This document shows positions 21,202 to 35,550 of a stretch of DNA of 64,000 nucleotides, one piece after another; positions within the stretch are counted from its first letter, which is position 1, and each line of letters opens with the position of its first letter. The notes under the pieces are model-generated. The model saw nothing but the letters and a program-made list of their open reading frames with translations. It had not been told where the DNA came from and did no database searches. The translations under genes and the position numbers were made by a program. The stretch is from Megachile rotundata (taxonomy: Eukaryota; Arthropoda; Insecta; Hymenoptera; Megachilidae), in contig NW_027473315.1 in the NCBI RefSeq assembly GCF_050947335.1, forward strand, positions 2,418,001-2,482,000, written 5' to 3'.

Positions 21202-24200
21202 TGATTGTATGATTGTGATTGTATGATTGTGATTGTATGATTGTGATTGTATGATTGTGATTGTATGATTGTGATTGTATGATTGTGATTGTATGATTGT
21301 GATTGTATGATTGTGATTGTATGATTGTGATTGTATGATTGTAATTGTATGATTGAGATTGTATGATTGTGATTGTATTATTGTGATTGTATGATTGTGA
21401 TTGTATGATTGTGATTGTATGATTGTGAATGTATGATTGTGATTGTATGATTGTGATTGTATGATTGTGATTGTATGATTGTGATTGTATGATTGTTTTT
21501 GTATGATTGTGATTGTATAGTAGTAATTGTATGATTGTCATCGTATGATTGTGATTGTATGATTGTTTTTGTATGATTGTGATTGTATAGTAGTAATTGT
21601 ATGATTGTCTTCGTATGATTGTGATGGTATGATTGTGATCGTATGATTGTGATTGTATGATTGTGATTGTATCATTGTGATTGAATGATTGTGAGCGTAT
21701 GATTGTGAGTGTATGATTGTGATTGTGTGATTGTTTTTGTATGATTGTGATTGTATGATTGTGATCGTACGATTGTGATCGTATGATTGTGATTGTATGA
21801 TTGTGATCGTTTGATTGTGGTTGTATAATTATGGTTCTATTATTGTGATTGTATGATTGTTCTTGTATGATTATGATCATATGATTGTAATTGCATGATT
21901 GTGATTGTATGATTGTGATTGTATGATTGTGATTGTATGATTGTGATTGCATGATTGCGATAGTATGATTGTGATTGTATGATTGTGATTGTATGATTGT
22001 GATTGTATGATTGTGATTGTATGATTGCGATAGTATGATTGTGATTGTATGATTGTGATTGTATGATTGTGATTGTACGATTGTGATTGTATGATTGTGA
22101 TTGTATGATTGTGATTGTCTGATTGTTTTTGTATGATTGTGATTGTATAGTAGTAATTGTATGATTGTCATCGTATGATTGTCATTGTATGATTGTGATT
22201 GTATCATTGTGATTGAATGATTGTGAGTGTATGATTGCGATTGTATGATTGCGATCGTATGATTGTGATTGTTTGATTGCGATTGTATGATTGTGATTGT
22301 ATTATTGTGATTGTATGATTGTGATTGTATGATTGTGATTGTATGATTGTGATTGTATGATTGTGATTGTATGATTGTGATTGTATGATTGTGATTGTAT
22401 GATTGTGATTGTAAGATGGCGCGTGTATGATTGAGATTGTACGATTGTGATTGTATGATTGTGATCATATGGTTCTGGTTGTTCGATTGCGATTGTACGA
22501 TTGTGATTGCATGATTGTGATTGCATGATTGTGATTGCATGATTGTTTTTGTATGATTGTGATTCTATGATTCTGATTTTATGATTGTGCCTGCATGATT
22601 GTGATGGTATGATTGTGATTGTATGATTGCGATTGTATGATTGCAATTTTATGAGTGTGATTATATGATTATGATTGTATGATTGTGATTGTATGATTGT
22701 GATTGTATGATTGTTTTTGTATGATTGTGATTGTATGATTGTGATTGTATGATTGTGATTGCATGATTGTGATTGAATGATTGTGATTGTATGATTGTGA
22801 TTGTACGATAGTGATTGTATGATTGCGATATTATGATTGTGATTGTATGATTGTGATTGTATGATTGTGATTGTATGATTGTGATTGTATGATTGTGATT
22901 GTATGATTGTGATTGTATGATTGTGATTGTATGATTGTGATTGTATGATTGCGATTGTATGATTGTGATTTTATGGTTGTTTTTGTATGATTGTGATTGT
23001 ATAGTAGTAATTGTATGATTGTCATCGTATGATTGTGATTGTATGATTGTGATTGTATGATTGAGATTGTATGATTGTGATTGTATTATTGTGGTTGTAT
23101 GATTGTGATTGTATGATTGTGATTGTATGATTGTGAATGTATGATTGTGATTGTATGATTGTGATTGTATGATTGTGATTGTATGATTGTGATTGTATGA
23201 TTGTTTTTGTGTGATTGTGATTGTATAGTAGTAATTGTATGATTGTCTTCGTATGATTGTGATCGTATGATTGTGATTGTATGATTGTGATTGTATGATT
23301 GTGATTGTATGATTGTGATTGTATCATTGTGATCATATGATTGTGATCATATGATTGTGATCATATGATTGTGATTGTATGATTGTGATTGTATGATTGT
23401 TTTTGTATGATTGTGATTGTATGATTGTGATTGTATGATTGTGATTGTATGATTGTGATTGTATTATTGTGATTGTATGATTGCGATTGTATGATTGTGA
23501 TAGTATGATTGTGATTGTATGATTGTGATTGTATGATTGTGATTGTATGATTGTGATTGTATGATTGTGATTGTATGATTGTGATTGTATGATTGTGATT
23601 GTATGATTGCGATTGTATGATTGTGATTGTATGATTGAGATTGTATGATTGTGATTGTATAGTAGTAATTGTATGATTGTCATCGTATGATTGTGATTGT
23701 ATGATTGTTTTTGTATGATTGTGATTGTATAGTAGTGATTGTATGATTGTCTTCGTATGATTGTGATCGTATGATTGTGATCGTATGATTGTCATCGTAT
23801 GATTGTCATTGTATGATTGTGATTGTATCATTGTGATTGAATGATTGTGAGTGTATGATTGCGATTGTATGATTGCGATCGTATGATTGTGATTGTTTGA
23901 TTGCGATTGTATGATTGTGATTGTATGATTGTGATTGTAAGATTGTGATTGTATGATTGTGATTGTATGATTGTGATTGTAAGATGGCGCGTGTATGATT
24001 GAGATTGTACGATTGTGATTGTATGATTGTGATCATATGGTTCTGATTGTTCGATTGCGATTGTACGATTGTGATTGCATGATTGTGATTGCATGATTGT
24101 TTTTGTATGATTGTGATTCTATGATTCTGATTTTATGATTGTGCCTGCATGATTGTGATGGTATGATTGTGATTGTATGATTGCGATTGTATGATTGCCA

Positions 24201-26558
24201 TTTTATGAGTGTGATTATATGATTATGATTGTATGATTGTGATTGTATGATTGTGATTGTATGATTGTTTTTGTATGATTGTGATTGTATGATTGTGATT
24301 GTATGATTGTGATTGCATGATTGTGATTGAATGATTGTGATTGTATGATTGTGATTGTACGATAGTGATTGTATGATTGCGATATTATGATTGTGATTGT
24401 ATGATTGTGATTGTATGATTGTGATTGTATGATTGTGATTGTATGATTGTGATTGTATGATTGTGATTGTATGATTGTGATTGTATGATTGCGATTGTAT
24501 GATTGTGATTGTATGATTGAGATTGTATGATTGTGAATGTATGATTGTGGTTGTATGATTGTGATTGTATGATTGTTTTTGTATGATTGTGATTGTATAG
24601 TAGTAATTGTATGATTGTCATCGTATGATTGTGATTGTATGATTGTTTTTGTATGATTGTGATTGTATAGTAGTAATTGTATGATTGCCTTCGTATGATT
24701 GTGATCGTATGATTGTGATTGTATGATTGTGATTGTATTATTGTGATTGTATGATTGAGATTGTATGATTGTGATTGGACTATTGTGATTGTATGATTGT
24801 GATTGTATGATTGTGATTGTATGATTGTGAATGTATGATTGTGATTGTATGATAGTGATTGTGTGATTGTGATTGTATGATTGTTTTTGTATGATTGTGA
24901 TTGTATAGTAGTAATTGTATGATTGTCATCGTATGATTGTGATTGTATGATTGTTTTTGTATGATTGTGATTGTATAGTAGTAATTGTATGATTGTCTTC
25001 GTATGATTGTGATTGTATGATTGTGATTGTATGATTGTGATTGTATGATTGTGATTGCATGATTGTGATTGTATGATTGTGATTGTATGATTGTGATTGT
25101 ATGATTGTTTTTGTATGATTGTGATTGTATGATTGTGATTGTATGATTGTAATAGTATGATTGTGATTGTATGATTGTGGTTGTATGATTGTGATTGTAT
25201 GATAGTGATTGTATGATTGTGATTGTATGATTGGGATTGTATGATTGAGATTGTATGATTGTGATTGTATTATTGTGATTGTATGATTGTGATTCTATGA
25301 TTGTGATTGTATGATTGTGAATGTATGATTGTGATTGTATGAATGTGATTGTATGATTGTGGTTGTATGATTGTTTTTGTATGATTGTGATTGTATAGTA
25401 GTAATTGTATGATTGTCATCGTATGATTGTGATTGTATGATTGTGATTGTATAGTAGTAATTGTATGATTGTCTTCGTATGATTGTGATCGTATGATTGT
25501 GATTGTATGATTGTGATTGTATGATTGTGATTGTATGATTGTGATTTTATCATTGTGATTGTATGATCGTGATCATATGATTGTGATTGTATGATTGTGA
25601 TTGTATGATTGTTTTTGTATGATTGTGATTGTATAGTAGTAATTGTATGATTGTCATCGTATGATTGTGATTGTATGATTGTTTTTGTATGATTGTGATT
25701 GTATAGTAGTAATTGTATGATTGACTTCGTATGATTGTGATCGTATGATTGTGATTGTATGATTGTGATTGTATGATTGTTTTTGTATGATTGTGATTGT
25801 ATAGTAGTAATTGTATGATTGTCTTCGTATGATTGTGATCGTATGATTGTGATTGTATGATTGTGATTGTATGATTGTGATTGTATGATTGTGATTGTAT
25901 CATTGTGATTGTATGATTGTGATCATATGATTGTGATCATATGATTGTGATTGTATGATTGTGATTGTATGATTGTTTTTGTATGATTGTGATTGTATGA
26001 TTGTGATTGTATGATTGTGATTGTATGATTGTGATTGTATTATTGTGATTGTATGATTGTGATTGTATGATTGCGATAGTATGATTGCGATAGTATGATT
26101 GCGATAGTATGATTGTGATTGTATGATTGTGATTGTATGATTGTGATTGTATGATTGTGATTGTATGATTGTGATTGTATGATTGTGATTGTATGATTGT
26201 GATTGTATGATTGTGATTGTATGATTGTGATTGTATGATTGAGATTGTATGATTGTGATTGTATTATTGTGATTGTATGATTGTGATTGTATGATTGTGA
26301 TTGTATGATTGTGAATGTATGATTGTGATTGTATGATTGTGATTGTATGATTGTTTTTGTATGATTGTGATTGTATAGTAGTAATTGTATGATTGTCATC
26401 GTATGATTGTGATTGTATGATTGTTTTTGTATGATTGTGATTGTATAGTAGTAATTGTATGATTGTCTTCGTATGATTGTGATCGTATGATTGTGATTGT
26501 ATGATTGTGATTGTATGATTGTGATTGCATGATTGTGATTGTATGATTGTGATTGTAT

Positions 26559-26922
26559 CATTGTTTTTGTATGATTGTGATTGTATGATTGCGATTGTGT
26601 GATTGTGATTGTATGATTGTGATTGTATGATTGGGATGGTATGATTGTGATTGTATGATTGTGATTGTATGATTGTGATTGTATGATTGTGATTGTATGA
26701 TTGTGATTGCATGATTGTGATTGTATGATTGTGATTGTATCATTGTTTTTGTATGATTGTGATTGTATGATTGCGATTGTGTGATTGTGATTGTATGATT
26801 GTGATTGTATGATTGGGATGGTATGATTGTGATTGTATGATTGTGATTGTATGATTGTGATTGTATGATTGCGATTGTATGCTTGTGATTGTATGATTGT
26901 GATTGTATGATTGTGATTGTAT
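26559..26922. repeat. 182-bp tandem duplication
   Basis: A 13-monomer segment beginning with a TATCATTGTTTTTG monomer (the C at 26559) and including GCGATTGTGTG and GGGATGG variants is repeated at 26741, exactly 182 bp later. The first eight monomers or so match base for base. The same segment appears once at 45361, where it was not duplicated, so the doubling here is the more recent event. Confidence 0.8.
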
Positions 26923-29614
26923 GATTGTGATTGTATGATTGCGATAGTATGATTGTGATTGTATGATTGTGATTGTATGATTGTGATTGTACGATTGTGA
27001 TTGTATGATTGTGATTGTATGATTGTGATTGTATGATTGTTTTTGTATGATTGTGATTGTATAGTAGTAATTGTATGATTGTCATCGTATGATTGTCATT
27101 GTATGATTGTGATTGTATGATTGTGATTGTATGATTGTGATTGTATGATTGTGATTGTATGATTGTGATTGTAAGATGGCGCGTGTATGATTGAGATTGT
27201 ACGATTGTGATTGTATGATTGTGATCATATGGTTCTGATTGTTCGATTGCGATTGTACGATTGTGATTGTATGATTGCGATTGTATGATTGTGATTGTAT
27301 GATTGTGATTGTATGATTGTGATTGTATGATTGCGATTGTATGATTGTGATTGTATGATTGAGATTGTATGATTGTGATTGTATTATTGTGGTTGTATGA
27401 TTGTGATTGTATGATTATGATTGTATGATTGTGATTGTATGATTGTGATTGTATGATTGCGATTGTATGATTGTGATTGTATGATTGAGATTGAATGATT
27501 GTGATTGTATTATTGTGGTTGTATGATTGTGATTGTATGATTGTGATTGTATGATTGTGATTGTATGATTGCGATAGTATGATTGTGATTGTATGATTGT
27601 GATTGTATGATTGTGATTGTACGATTGTGATTGTATGATTGTGATTGTATGATTGTGATTGTATAGTAGTAATTGTATGATTGTCATCGTATGATTGTCA
27701 TTGTATGATTGTGATTGTATCATTGTGATTGAATGATTGTGAGTGTATGATTGCGATTGTATGATTGCGATCGTATGATTGTGATTGTTTGATTGCGATT
27801 GTATGATTGTGATTGTATGATTGTGATTGTATGATTGTGATTGTATGATTGTGATTGTATGATTGTGATTGTATGATTGTGATTGCATGATTGTGATTGC
27901 ATGATTGTTTTTGTATGATTGTGATTCTATGATTCTGATTATATGATTGTGCCTGCATGATTGTGATGGTATGATTGTGATTGTATGATTGCGATTGTAT
28001 GATTGCAATTTTATGAGTGTGATTATATGATTATGATTGTATGATTGTGATTGTATGATTGTGATTGTATGATTGTGATTGTATGATTGTGATTGTATGA
28101 TTGTTTTTGTATGATTGTGATTGTATGATTGTGATTGTATGATTGTGATTGCATGATTGTGATTGAATGATTGTGATTGTATGATTGTGATTGTACGATT
28201 GTGATTGTATGATTGCGATATTATGATTGTGATTGTATGATTGTGATTGTATGATTGTGATTGTATGATTGTGATTGTATGATTGTGATTGTATGATTGT
28301 GATTGTATGAGTGTGATTGTATGATTGTGATTGTATGATTGCGATTGTATGATTGTGATTGTATGATTGAGATTGTATGATTGTGATTGTATTATTGTGG
28401 TTGTATGATTGTGATTGTATGATTGTGAATGTATGATTGTGATTGTATGATTGTGATTGTATGATTGTGATTGTATGATTGTGATTGTATGATTGTGATT
28501 GTATGATTGTGATTGTATGATTGCGATTGTATGATTGTGATTGTATGATTGAGATTGTATGATTGTGATTGTATAGTAGTAATTGTATGATTGCCATCGT
28601 ATGATTGTGATTGTATGATTGTTTTTGTATGATTGTGATTGTATAGTAGTAATTGTATGATTGTCTTCGTATGATTGTGATCGTATGATTGTGATCGTAT
28701 GATTGTGATTGTATGATTGTGATTGTATCATTGTGATTGAATGATTGTGAGCGTATGATTGTGAGTGTATGATTGTGATCGTATGATTGTGATTGTATGA
28801 TTGTGATTGTATCATTGTGATTGAATGATTGTGAGCGTATGATTGTGAGTGTATGATTGTGATTGTATGATTGTTTTTGTATGATTGTGATTGTATGATT
28901 GTGATCGTACGATTGTGATCGTATGATTGTGATTGTATGATTGTGATCGTTTGATTGTGGTTGTATAATTATGGTTCTATTATTGTGATTGTATGATTGT
29001 TCTTGTATGATTATGATCATATGATTGTAATTGCATGATTGTGATTGTATGATTGTGATTGTATGATTGTGATTGTATGATTGCGATAGTAGGATTGTGA
29101 TTGTATAATTGTGATTGTATGATTGTGATTGTATGATTGTGATTGTATGATTGCGATAGTATGATTGTGATTGTATGATTGTGATTGTATAATTGTGATT
29201 GTACGATTGTGATTGTATGATTGTGATTGTATGATTGTGATTGTATGATTGTTTTTGTATGATTGTGATTGTATAGTAGTAATTGTATGATTGTCATCGT
29301 ATGATTGTCATTGTATGATTGTGATTGTATCATTGTGATTGAATGATTGTGAGTGTATGATTGCGATTGTATGATTGCGATCGTATGATTGTGATTGTTT
29401 GATTGCGATTGTATGATTGTGATTGTATGATTGTGATTGTATGATTGTGATTGTATGATTGTGATTGTATGATTGTGATTGTAAGATGGCGCGTGTATGA
29501 TTGAGATTGTACGATTGTGATTGTATGATTGTGATTGCATGATTGTTTTTGTATGATTGTGATTCTATGATTCTGATTTTATGATTGTGCCTGCATGATT
29601 GTGATGGTATGATT

Positions 29615-32610
29615 GTGATTGTATGATTGCGATTGTATGATTGCCATTTTATGAGTGTGATTATATGATTATGATTGTATGATTGTGATTGTATGATTGT
29701 GATTGTATGATTGTTTTTGTATGATTGTGATTGTATGATTGTGATTGTATGATTGTGATTGCATGATTGTGATTGAATGATTGTGATTGTATGATTGTGA
29801 TTGTACGATTGTGATTGTATGATTGCGATATTATGATTGTGATTGTATGATTGTGATTGTATGATTGTGATTGTATGATTGTGATTGTATGATTGTGATT
29901 GTATGATTGTGATTGTATGATTGTGATTGTATGATTGTGATTGTATGATTGTGATTGTATGATTGTGATTGTATGATTGTGATTGTATGATTGTGATTGT
30001 ATGATTGTGATTGTATGATTGTGATTGTATGATTGTGATTGTATGATTGCGATTGTATGATTGTGATTGTATGATTGAGATTGTATGATTGTGATTGTAT
30101 TATTGTGGTTGTATGATTGTGATTGTATGATTGTGATTGTATGATTGTGATTGTATGATTGTGATTGTATGATTGTTTTTGTATGATTGTGATTGTATAG
30201 TAGTAATTGTATGATTGTCATCGTATGATTGTCATTGTATGATTGTGATTGTATCATTGTGATTGAATGATTGTGAGTGTATGATTGCGATTGTATGATT
30301 GCGATTGTATGATTGCGATCATATGATTGTGATTGTTTGATTGCGATTGTATGATTGTGATTGTATGATTGTGATTGTATGATTGTGATTGTATGATTGT
30401 GATTGTATGATTGTGATTGTATGATTGTGATTGTATGATTGTGATTGTATGATTGTGATTGTAAGATGGCGCGTGTATGATTGAGATTGTACGATTGTGA
30501 TTGTATGATTGTGATCATATGGTTCTGATTGTTCGATTGCGATTGTACGATTGTGATTGCATGATTGTGATTGCATGATTGTTTTTGTATGATTGTGATT
30601 CTATGATTCTGATTTTATGATTGTGCCTGCATGATTGTGATGTTATGATTGTGATTGTATGATTGCGATTGTATGATTGCAATTTTATGAGTGTGATTAT
30701 ATGATTATGATTGTATGATTGTGATTGTATGATTGTGATTGTATGATTGTTTTTGTATGATTGGGATTGTATGATTGTGGTTGTATGATTGTGATTGCAT
30801 GATTGTGATTGAATGATTGTGATTGTATGATTGTGATTGTACGATTGTGATTGTATGATTGCGATATTATGATTGTGATTGTATGATTGTGAATGTATGA
30901 TTGTGATTGTATGATTGTGATTGTATGATTGTGATTGTATGATTGTGATTTTATGGTTGTTTTTGTATGATTGTGATTGTATAGTAGTAATTGTATGATT
31001 GTCATCGTATGATTGTGATTGTATGATTGTGATTGTATGATTGAGATTGTATGATTGTGATTGTATTATTGTGGTTGTATGATTGTGATTGTATGATTGT
31101 GATTGTATGATTGTGAATGTATGATTGTGATTGTATGATTGTGATTGTATGATTGTGATTGTATGATTGTGATTGTATGATTGTTTTTGTATGATTGTGA
31201 TTGTATAGTAGTAATTGTATGATTGTCTTCGTATGATTGTGATCGTATGATTGTGATTGTATGATTGTGATTGTATGATTGTGATTGTATGATTGTGATT
31301 GTATCATTGTGATTGTATGATTGTGATCATATGATTGTGATCATATGATTGTGATTGTATGATTGTTTTTGTATGATTGTGATTGTATGATTGTGATTGT
31401 ATGATTGTGATTGTATGATTGTGATTGTATTATTGTGATTGTATGATTGCGATTGTATGATTGTGATAGTATGATTGTGATTGTATGATTGTGATTGTAT
31501 GATTGTGATTGTATGATTGTGATTGTATGATTGTGATTGTATGATTGTGATTGTATGATTGCGATTGTATGATTGTGATTGTATGATTGAGATTGTATGA
31601 TTGTGATTGTATAGTAGTAATTGTATGATTGCCATCGTATGATTGTGATTGTATGATTGTTTTTGTATGATTGTGATTGTATAGTAGTAATTGTATGATT
31701 GTCTTCGTATGATTGTGATCGTATGATTGTGATCGTATGATTGTGATTGTAAGATTGTGATTGTATCATTGTGATTGAATGATTGTGAGCATATGATTGT
31801 GAGTGTATGATTGTGATCGTATGATTGTGATTGTATGATTGTGATTGTATCATTGTGATTGAATGATTGTGAGCGTATGATTGTGAGTGTATGATTGTGA
31901 TTGTATGATTGTGATAGTACGATTGTGATCGTATGATTGTGATTGTATGATTGTGATCGTTTGATTGTGGTTGTATAATTATGGTTCTATTATTGTGATT
32001 GTATGATTGTTCTTGTATGATTATGATCATATGATTGTAATTGCATGATTGTGATTGTATGATTGTGATTGTATGGTTGTGATTGTATGATTGCGATAGT
32101 AGGATTGTGATTGTATAATTGTGATTGTATGATTGTGATTGTATGATTGTGATTGTATGATTGCGATAGTATGATTGTGATTGTATGATTGTGATTGTAT
32201 AATTGTGATTGTACGATTGTGATTGTATGATTGTGATTGTATGATTGTGATTGTATGATTGTTTTTGTATGATTGTGATTGTATAGTAGTAATTGTATGA
32301 TTGTCGTCGTATGATTGTCATTGTATGATTGTGATTGTATCATTGTGATTGAATGATTGTGAGTGTATGATTGCGATTGTATGATTGCGATCGTATGATT
32401 GTGATTGTTTGATTGCGATTGTATGATTGTGATTGTATGATTGTGATTGTATGATTGTGATTGTATGATTGTGATTGTAAGATGGCGCGTGTATGATTGA
32501 GATTGTACGATTGTGATTGTATGATTGTGATTGCATGATTGTTTTTGTATGATTGTGATTCTATGATTCTGATTTTATGATTGTGCCTGCATGATTGTGA
32601 TGGTATGATT
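29615..32610. repeat. ~2.93-kb higher-order block, copy 1
   Basis: First of at least four copies of a block of about 209 monomers. Its TAAGATGGCGCGTG marker at 30463 lies exactly 2,926 bp before the one at 33389, which lies exactly 2,926 bp before the one at 36315. At the left end the shift to copy 2 is 2,996 bp (29653 against 32649 for the ATGAGTG marker), so five monomers were lost or gained inside. The left boundary is set by homology and is approximate. Confidence 0.75.
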
Positions 32611-35550
32611 GCGATTGTATGATTGCGATTGTATGATTGCCATTTTATGAGTGTGATTATATGATTATGATTGTATGATTGTGATTGTATGATTGTGATT
32701 GTATGATTGTTTTTGTATGATTGTGATTGTATGATTGTGATTGTATGATTGTGATTGCATGATTGTGATTGAATGATTGTGATTGTATGATTGTGATTGT
32801 ACGATTGTGATTGTATGATTGCGATATTATGATTGTGATTGTATGATTGTGATTGTATGATTGTGATTGTATGATTGTGATTGTATGATTGTGATTGTAT
32901 GATTGTGATTGTATGATTGTGATTGTATGATTGTGATTGTATGATTGTGATTGTATGATTGTGATTGTATGATTGTGATTGTATGATTGCGATTGTATGA
33001 TTGTGATTGTATGATTGAGATTGTATGATTGTGATTGTATTATTGTGGTTGTATGATTGTGATTGTATGATTGTGATTGTATGATTGTGATTGTATGATT
33101 GTTTTTGTATGATTGTGATTGTATAGTAGTAATTGTATGATTGTCATCGTATGATTGTCATTGTATGATTGTGATTGTATCATTGTGATTGAATGATTGT
33201 GAGTGTATGATTGCGATTGTATGATTGCGATCATATGATTGTGATTGTTTGATTGCGATTGTATGATTGTGATTGTATGATTGTGATTGTATGATTGTGA
33301 TTGTATGATTGTGATTGTATGATTGTGATTGTATGATTGTGATTGTATGATTGTGATTGTATGATTGTGATTGTATGATTGTGATTGTAAGATGGCGCGT
33401 GTATGATTGAGATTGTACGATTGTGATTGTATGATTGTGATCATATGGTTCTGATTGTTCGATTGCGATTGTACGATTGTGATTGCATGATTGTGATTGC
33501 ATGATTGTTTTTGTATGATTGTGATTCTATGATTCTGATGTTATGATTGTGCCTGCATGATTGTGATGTTATGATTGTGATTGTATGATTGCGATTGTAT
33601 GATTGCAATTTTATGAGTGTGATTATATGATTATGATTGTATGATTGGGATTGTATGATTGTGATTGTATGATTGTTTTTGTATGATTGTGATTGTATGA
33701 TTGTGGTTGTATGATTGTGATTGCATGATTGTGATTGAATGATTGTGATTGTATGATTGTGATTGTACGATTGTGATTGTATGATTGCGATATTATGATT
33801 GTGATTGTATGATTGTGAATGTATGATTGTGATTGTATGATTGTGATTGTATGATTGTGATTGTATGATTGTGATTTTATGGTTGTTTTTGTATGATTGT
33901 GATTGTATAGTAGTAATTGTATGATTGTCATCGTATGATTGTGATTGTATGATTGTGATTGTATGATTGAGATTGTATGATTGTGATTGTATTATTGTGG
34001 TTGTATGATTGTGATTGTATGATTGTGATTGTATGATTGTGAATGTATGATTGTGATTGTATGATTGTGATTGTATGATTGTGATTGTATGATTGTGATT
34101 GTATGATTGTTTTTGTATGATTGTGATTGTATAGTAGTAATTGTATGATTGTCATCGTATGATTGTGATTGTATGATTGTGATTGTATGATTGTGATTTT
34201 ATGGTTGTTTTTGTATGATTGTGATTGTATAGTAGTAATTGTATGATTGTCATCGTATGATTGTGATTGTATGAATGTGATTGTATGATTGTGATTGTAT
34301 GATTGAGATTGTATTATTGTGATTGTATTATTGTGGTTGTATGATTGTGATTGTATGATTGTGATTGTATGATTGTGAATGTATGATTGTGATTGTATGA
34401 TTGTGATTGTATGATTGTGATTGTATGATTGTGATTGTATGGTTGTGATTGTATGATTGTTTTTGTATGATTGTGATTGTATGATTGTGATTGTATGATT
34501 GTGATTGTATGATTGAGATTGTATGATTGTGATTGTATTATTGTGATTGTATGATTGTGATTGTATGATTGTGATTGTATGATTGTGAATGTATGATTGT
34601 GGTTGTATGATTGTGATTGTATGATTGTTTTTGTATGATTGTGATTGTATAGTAGTAATTGTATGATTGTCATCGTATGATTGTGATTGTATGAGTGTTT
34701 TTGTGTGATTGTGATTGTATAGTAGTAATTGTATGATTGTCTCCGTATGATTGTGATCGTATGATTGTGATTGTATGATTGTGATTGTATGATTGTGATT
34801 GCATGATTGTGATTGAATGATTGTGATTGTATGATTGTGATTGTACGATTGTGATTGTATGATTGCGATATTATGATTGTGATTGTACGATCGCGATAGT
34901 ATGATTGTGATTGTATGATTGTGATTGTATGATTGTGATTGTATGATTGTGATTGTATGATTGTGATTGTATGATTGTGATTGTATGATTGTGATTGTAT
35001 GATTGTGATTGTATGATTGTGATTGTATGATTGAGATTGTATGATTGTGATTGTATGATTGTGATTGTATGATTGTGATTGTATGATTGTGAATGTATGA
35101 TTGTGGTTGTATGATTGTGATTGTATGATTGTTTTTGTATGATTGTGATTGTATAGTAGTAATTGTATGATTGTCATCGTATGATTGTGATTGTATGATT
35201 GTTTTTGTATGATTGTGATTGTATAGTAGTAATTGTATGATTGCCTTCGTATGATTGTGATCGTATGATTGTGATTGTATAATTGTGATTGTATTATTGT
35301 GATTGTATGATTGAGATTGTATGATTGTGATTGGACTATTGTGATTGTATGATTGTGATTGTATGATTGTGATTGTATGATTGTGAATGTATGATTGTGA
35401 TTGTATGATAGTGATTGTGTGATTGTGATTGTATGATTGTTTTTGTATGATTGTGATTGTATAGTAGTAATTGTATGATTGTCATCGTATGATTGTGATT
35501 GTATGATTGTTTTTGTATGATTGTGATTGTATAGTAGTAATTGTATGATT
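32611..35550. repeat. ~2.93-kb higher-order block, copy 2
   Basis: Begins at GCGATTGTATGATTGCG at 32611 and ends at the junction near 35550, where copy 3 begins with the same bases (shift 2,940 bp, then 2,926 bp). It contains two ATGAGTG markers (32649, 33615), one TAAGATGGCGCGTG (33389) and a distinctive segment at about 34690-35190 with GAGTGTTTTTG, GTCTCCG and CGATCGCGATAG variants that is missing in copy 3. Confidence 0.82.
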
